Shown piece after piece: positions 61,558-64,000 of a stretch of 64,000 nucleotides of DNA. The stretch is taken from positions 1 to 64,000 of the forward strand of contig NPFB01000021.1 in the NCBI GenBank assembly GCA_014084085.1, read 5' to 3'. The notes beneath the pieces were generated by a model that saw nothing but the letters and a program-made list of their open reading frames with translations, was not told the DNA's origin and did no database searches. Numbering within the stretch: position 1 is the first letter of the stretch; the number at the start of each line of letters is the position of its first letter. The position numbers and the translations under genes are program-made. This DNA is from Hondaea fermentalgiana. Lineage: Eukaryota; Sar; Bigyra; Thraustochytrida; Thraustochytriidae.

Positions 61558-64000
61558 CTAGCTTTTCACGAATGGCCGAAGTATTGTGAACTTTCGTGGC
61601 TTGTCTGGATCTGCAGAGGCGTGCGCCATTGCAAGCTTTTGCTGCGGACTCATTTTGTAGTTTGCCAGAGCCTTGATGCGTTTGTTAACACGAGATGGAA
61701 TAATAATCTGCTTGGCAAGCTTCATGTCCGGGAATTTGCGGTTGTGCGCAGACACTGTCACAAAATTGGAAATTTTAGTCACATTCCAGAGCATCTTGCA
61801 GTCGAATGGCCGCACTGTGGTCTGCTCCTCGACACCAGCATCGATCTTGAGGCGACTATAGAATGTATCGTTCCTACCGCCGACCGTACGACCACCCGTA
61901 TGATTGAAGGGAGTAGCGTCGATGACACCAATATTGGCCATGCGCAAAAGCTGAGGCCAAATGGTGTCGAGGCCATAGCCTGAATAGACGTGATCCACAT
62001 TCCACAGAGGAAAGAGATATTCGAGCGCATCGACGCGCAAGAATGGTGCCATGATCTCGATAAAGTTGATGTAGTGCATGGCCCAGGAGCCCCGCACAAC
62101 ATGGTCCATATAGTGCACGCCATAATCGTAAATGGCCGGCTGCCCGAGTGTGAGCGCATAAGCGTGCGCAAGCCGAAACATCTTCGCCACGTTTCCGGGG
62201 TCCATGGTAATGTCATCATCAGGAAACCATACGTATTCATACTCCCGCCAAGGCACATTCAGCAAGGCATGGCGAATGAGCTGCCACTTCATGTCCTTTT
62301 TCTGAAAAGCGTACTTGGCCCCAGCCTTGTACTTTCGAAAGATGTCGTAGTCGTTCCCAAAGTAGACCACGCAGAGGTCAAAATGTGGATTGTTTTCCCA
62401 GGGACGATGCAAACTCTTGTCACCCGCCACAACAATGACAAGCCCTTTGCCGGCGATAGGAGCGAGGCGCTTGGATCCATACCATAGCGGCGCGAGAGTT
62501 GGGTCAATAAGAAGCTTTTGCAGGGCTTCCTTTTCCCATCCGATGGAGCCAACAGGATGGCTCGTACGGGTCTCGTTCTCGCCGGGATGCAGCAAGGAGT
62601 ACTCCCAGCGATGATGACCGAGACCAATGCACCAGTCAACGTCGCCACGGTCGCGGACCTCCATGTGGTATTTAAAGACGGTCCATGCGTCCTTTTCGAC
62701 AAGCGGAATCGTGAGCGGACAGCCGAATCCGACAACCCAGTCAGGAGCTGCCTTGGCAGTTCTCTCGATGCGCGCACCCTCATCAGAGAGCCCGGGGCCA
62801 TTTTGGTAGTATGGGGCCATGTCGACAATGCCGATGGGAGCATCGCGCAGAAGCTGAGGCCAAAGAGAGCTCTGGAAGCCACCCTTGCCACGAAAGGATG
62901 GCAACAGATAAGTGGCAGCGTCGACGCGAAGTAGTGGGGCATTCATCGACACCCTCGATACCATGCGCAGCGCATAGTCCGCGTGCAGCTCCTCGATCGA
63001 GGATCGACCAAACTCGTTTTCCCTTTGGGCTTTGCGCGACTTCTTCGTTGCAACCGCAGAGACATGCTGCGCAGAGCTCTCGGCAGACACAGGTCCAGCC
63101 CAGGCCGGGTGAGCGATGCGAAGCTCAAAGCGCGACGCTACATTGACAAGGCTCTGGACCTTGACCGCGGACATTTCAATGTCCGGGTCGGGGAGCCAGA
63201 TGTATTCGTACTCATTTTTCCAATTCGGCACGCGGGTCAGGATCCAGCGCGCCAGCTCAAGTTTTGAGGATTCAGCGAGATGCCTGGTTTCCCCAGAAAT
63301 GTACACATCTGCCAGGTTCCGTGGCACGGCACAGTCGACGGCCTGCTCGTCGCAAACTATGGCAAGGTCAAAGGTCTCATAACCAGACCAAGCCTCGACA
63401 TTAGCGATAAGACGGTGTTGCATAGAGTTGGCGCTGGCGACGAGCAGAATCAGTGTTTTCCAACGAACCTTGTGAAGGGCGGTTTTAGACAGCCACGAAG
63501 GCTCAATGGTCGGGTCCAGGATGAAGGTGCTGGCCATGGCGCTTTGGGAAAGACCGCGCTGGTTTGCTGCAAGCAACTCATTGCTTGGCTGTGCATCTCC
63601 CGAGGCATCGCGGTGACACCAACGCAGCTTTCCCGAATCTTCTTCCTGCATGGCCAAATACGCTCCAAGTGAGACTGTCTCGAGCGCACTCTCGGGACTT
63701 GCAAGGCATTTGGGATGGTAACCAGAGCGCGCCTCCTCGACTTGCAGCGAGGTATACTTTGTAGAGTCCACAACCCCGACTTTGGAGACTCCGGCCACAA
63801 CAGGAAAGATAATTTCCATGGCGCAGTGCGTTTCGATGATCTTGGAGCGCGCGAAAAATTGCCGTGCCACATTCAAGACATCGCCACGGAAGAAGGGGGC
63901 CTCCAGGTTGAGGCGCTCTTCGTAGTGAAGGACGGGTTCGTTCCCGTCAAAGACAACGCCACCACTGCCGTCGTCGAGAAGGTCCCAGTTCTGATCACTT
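61558..64000 (-). CDS. Multi-unit DUF707-like glycosyltransferase-type protein, 5' end outside window
   Basis: The minus-strand frame is open from the stop at 61558 to the window edge, so the N-terminus lies outside; over 810 residues are visible. It contains repeated DUF707-like units. The C-terminal unit has VVYFGNDYDIFRKYKAGAKYAFQKKDMKW, EYEYVWFPDDDITMD and FLRVDALEYLFPLW...LDTIWPQLLRMANIGVIDATPF. The preceding unit has DLAIVCDEQAVDC, EYEYIWLPDPDIEMS and LLRVDAATYLLPSF...SSLWPQLLRDAPIGIVDMAPY. A third, partial unit at the edge has FFRGDVLNVARQFF...MEIIFPVVAGVSKVGVVDSTKY. DUF707 proteins have a GT-A-like fold with an acidic D-x-D-type metal site, here DDD and DPD. Substrate unknown. No membrane anchor is visible in this portion. 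Confidence 0.82.
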   Translation of the reverse strand, partial: SDQNWDLLDDGSGGVVFDGNEPVLHYEERLNLEAPFFRGDVLNVARQFFARSKIIETHCAMEIIFPVVAGVSKVGVVDSTKYTSLQVEEARSGYHPKCLASPESALETVSLGAYLAMQEEDSGKLRWCHRDASGDAQPSNELLAANQRGLSQSAMASTFILDPTIEPSWLSKTALHKVRWKTLILLVASANSMQHRLIANVEAWSGYETFDLAIVCDEQAVDCAVPRNLADVYISGETRHLAESSKLELARWILTRVPNWKNEYEYIWLPDPDIEMSAVKVQSLVNVASRFELRIAHPAWAGPVSAESSAQHVSAVATKKSRKAQRENEFGRSSIEELHADYALRMVSRVSMNAPLLRVDAATYLLPSFRGKGGFQSSLWPQLLRDAPIGIVDMAPYYQNGPGLSDEGARIERTAKAAPDWVVGFGCPLTIPLVEKDAWTVFKYHMEVRDRGDVDWCIGLGHHRWEYSLLHPGENETRTSHPVGSIGWEKEALQKLLIDPTLAPLWYGSKRLAPIAGKGLVIVVAGDKSLHRPWENNPHFDLCVVYFGNDYDIFRKYKAGAKYAFQKKDMKWQLIRHALLNVPWREYEYVWFPDDDITMDPGNVAKMFRLAHAYALTLGQPAIYDYGVHYMDHVVRGSWAMHYINFIEIMAPFLRVDALEYLFPLWNVDHVYSGYGLDTIWPQLLRMANIGVIDATPFNHTGGRTVGGRNDTFYSRLKIDAGVEEQTTVRPFDCKMLWNVTKISNFVTVSAHNRKFPDMKLAKQIIIPSRVNKRIKALANYKMSPQQKLAMAHASADPDKPRKFTILRPFVKS

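Overview
This is a GC-rich, gene-dense nuclear segment from a eukaryotic protist. The gene content (axonemal dynein heavy chain, kinesin, AP-3 adaptor, tetraspanin, NOC3, UBL5), the very long intronless reading frames (13.1 kb dynein, 7.8 kb HEAT protein, 7 kb kinesin) and the selenoprotein-type genes fit a flagellate-forming stramenopile. A thraustochytrid (Labyrinthulomycetes) is my best guess, but that rests on general knowledge and not on a marker gene. TAA, TAG and TGA are all used as ordinary stops.

Layout from left to right: a TTTGC microsatellite; an IQ-motif protein (+); an ankyrin/SAM protein (-); a His-rich methyltransferase (-); an inner-arm-type axonemal dynein heavy chain (+); a secreted, probably GPI-anchored PLC-X-like protein (-); a nuclear-looking protein of unknown family (+); a HET/TIR-like + TPR protein (+); an 11-bp minisatellite of about 41 units; a TruA-type pseudouridine synthase (-); a tetraspanin (-); a Cys/His-rich unknown (+); AP-3 mu (-) and UBL5/HUB1 (+) as a divergent pair, each with one intron; an O-fucosyltransferase-like type II membrane protein (-) divergent from a kinesin with C-terminal ankyrin repeats (+); NOC3 (+); two tandem selenoprotein-H-like genes (-); a phospholipid scramblase (+); a 2586-residue HEATR5/Laa1-like protein (+); and a multi-unit DUF707-like glycosyltransferase-type protein (-) that runs off the right edge.

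The most notable content is at 50140-51404. Two adjacent, related minus-strand genes each contain an in-frame TGA at the same position, W-S-x(2 or 4)-N/S-TGA-D-G-G-R. Each is followed within about 65 nt of its stop by a SECIS-like hairpin with an ATGA...AAA...CGA core. Read with TGA as selenocysteine they give 98- and 94-residue thioredoxin-fold (Rdx/SelH-like) proteins. Conventional gene calling would reduce them to 63-64-residue fragments.

Functional themes are motility and the cytoskeleton (dynein, kinesin), endomembrane sorting (AP-3 mu, the HEATR5-like AP accessory factor), surface and membrane biology (tetraspanin, scramblase, PLC-like, glycosyltransferases), RNA and ribosome biogenesis (TruA, NOC3, UBL5) and redox selenoproteins. 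There is no sign of operons. Genes are separately spaced, often divergent, and several upstream regions carry AGCN-type tetranucleotide tracts. Start codons were placed at the first plausible ATG, because several open frames extend upstream only through GTG or TTG.
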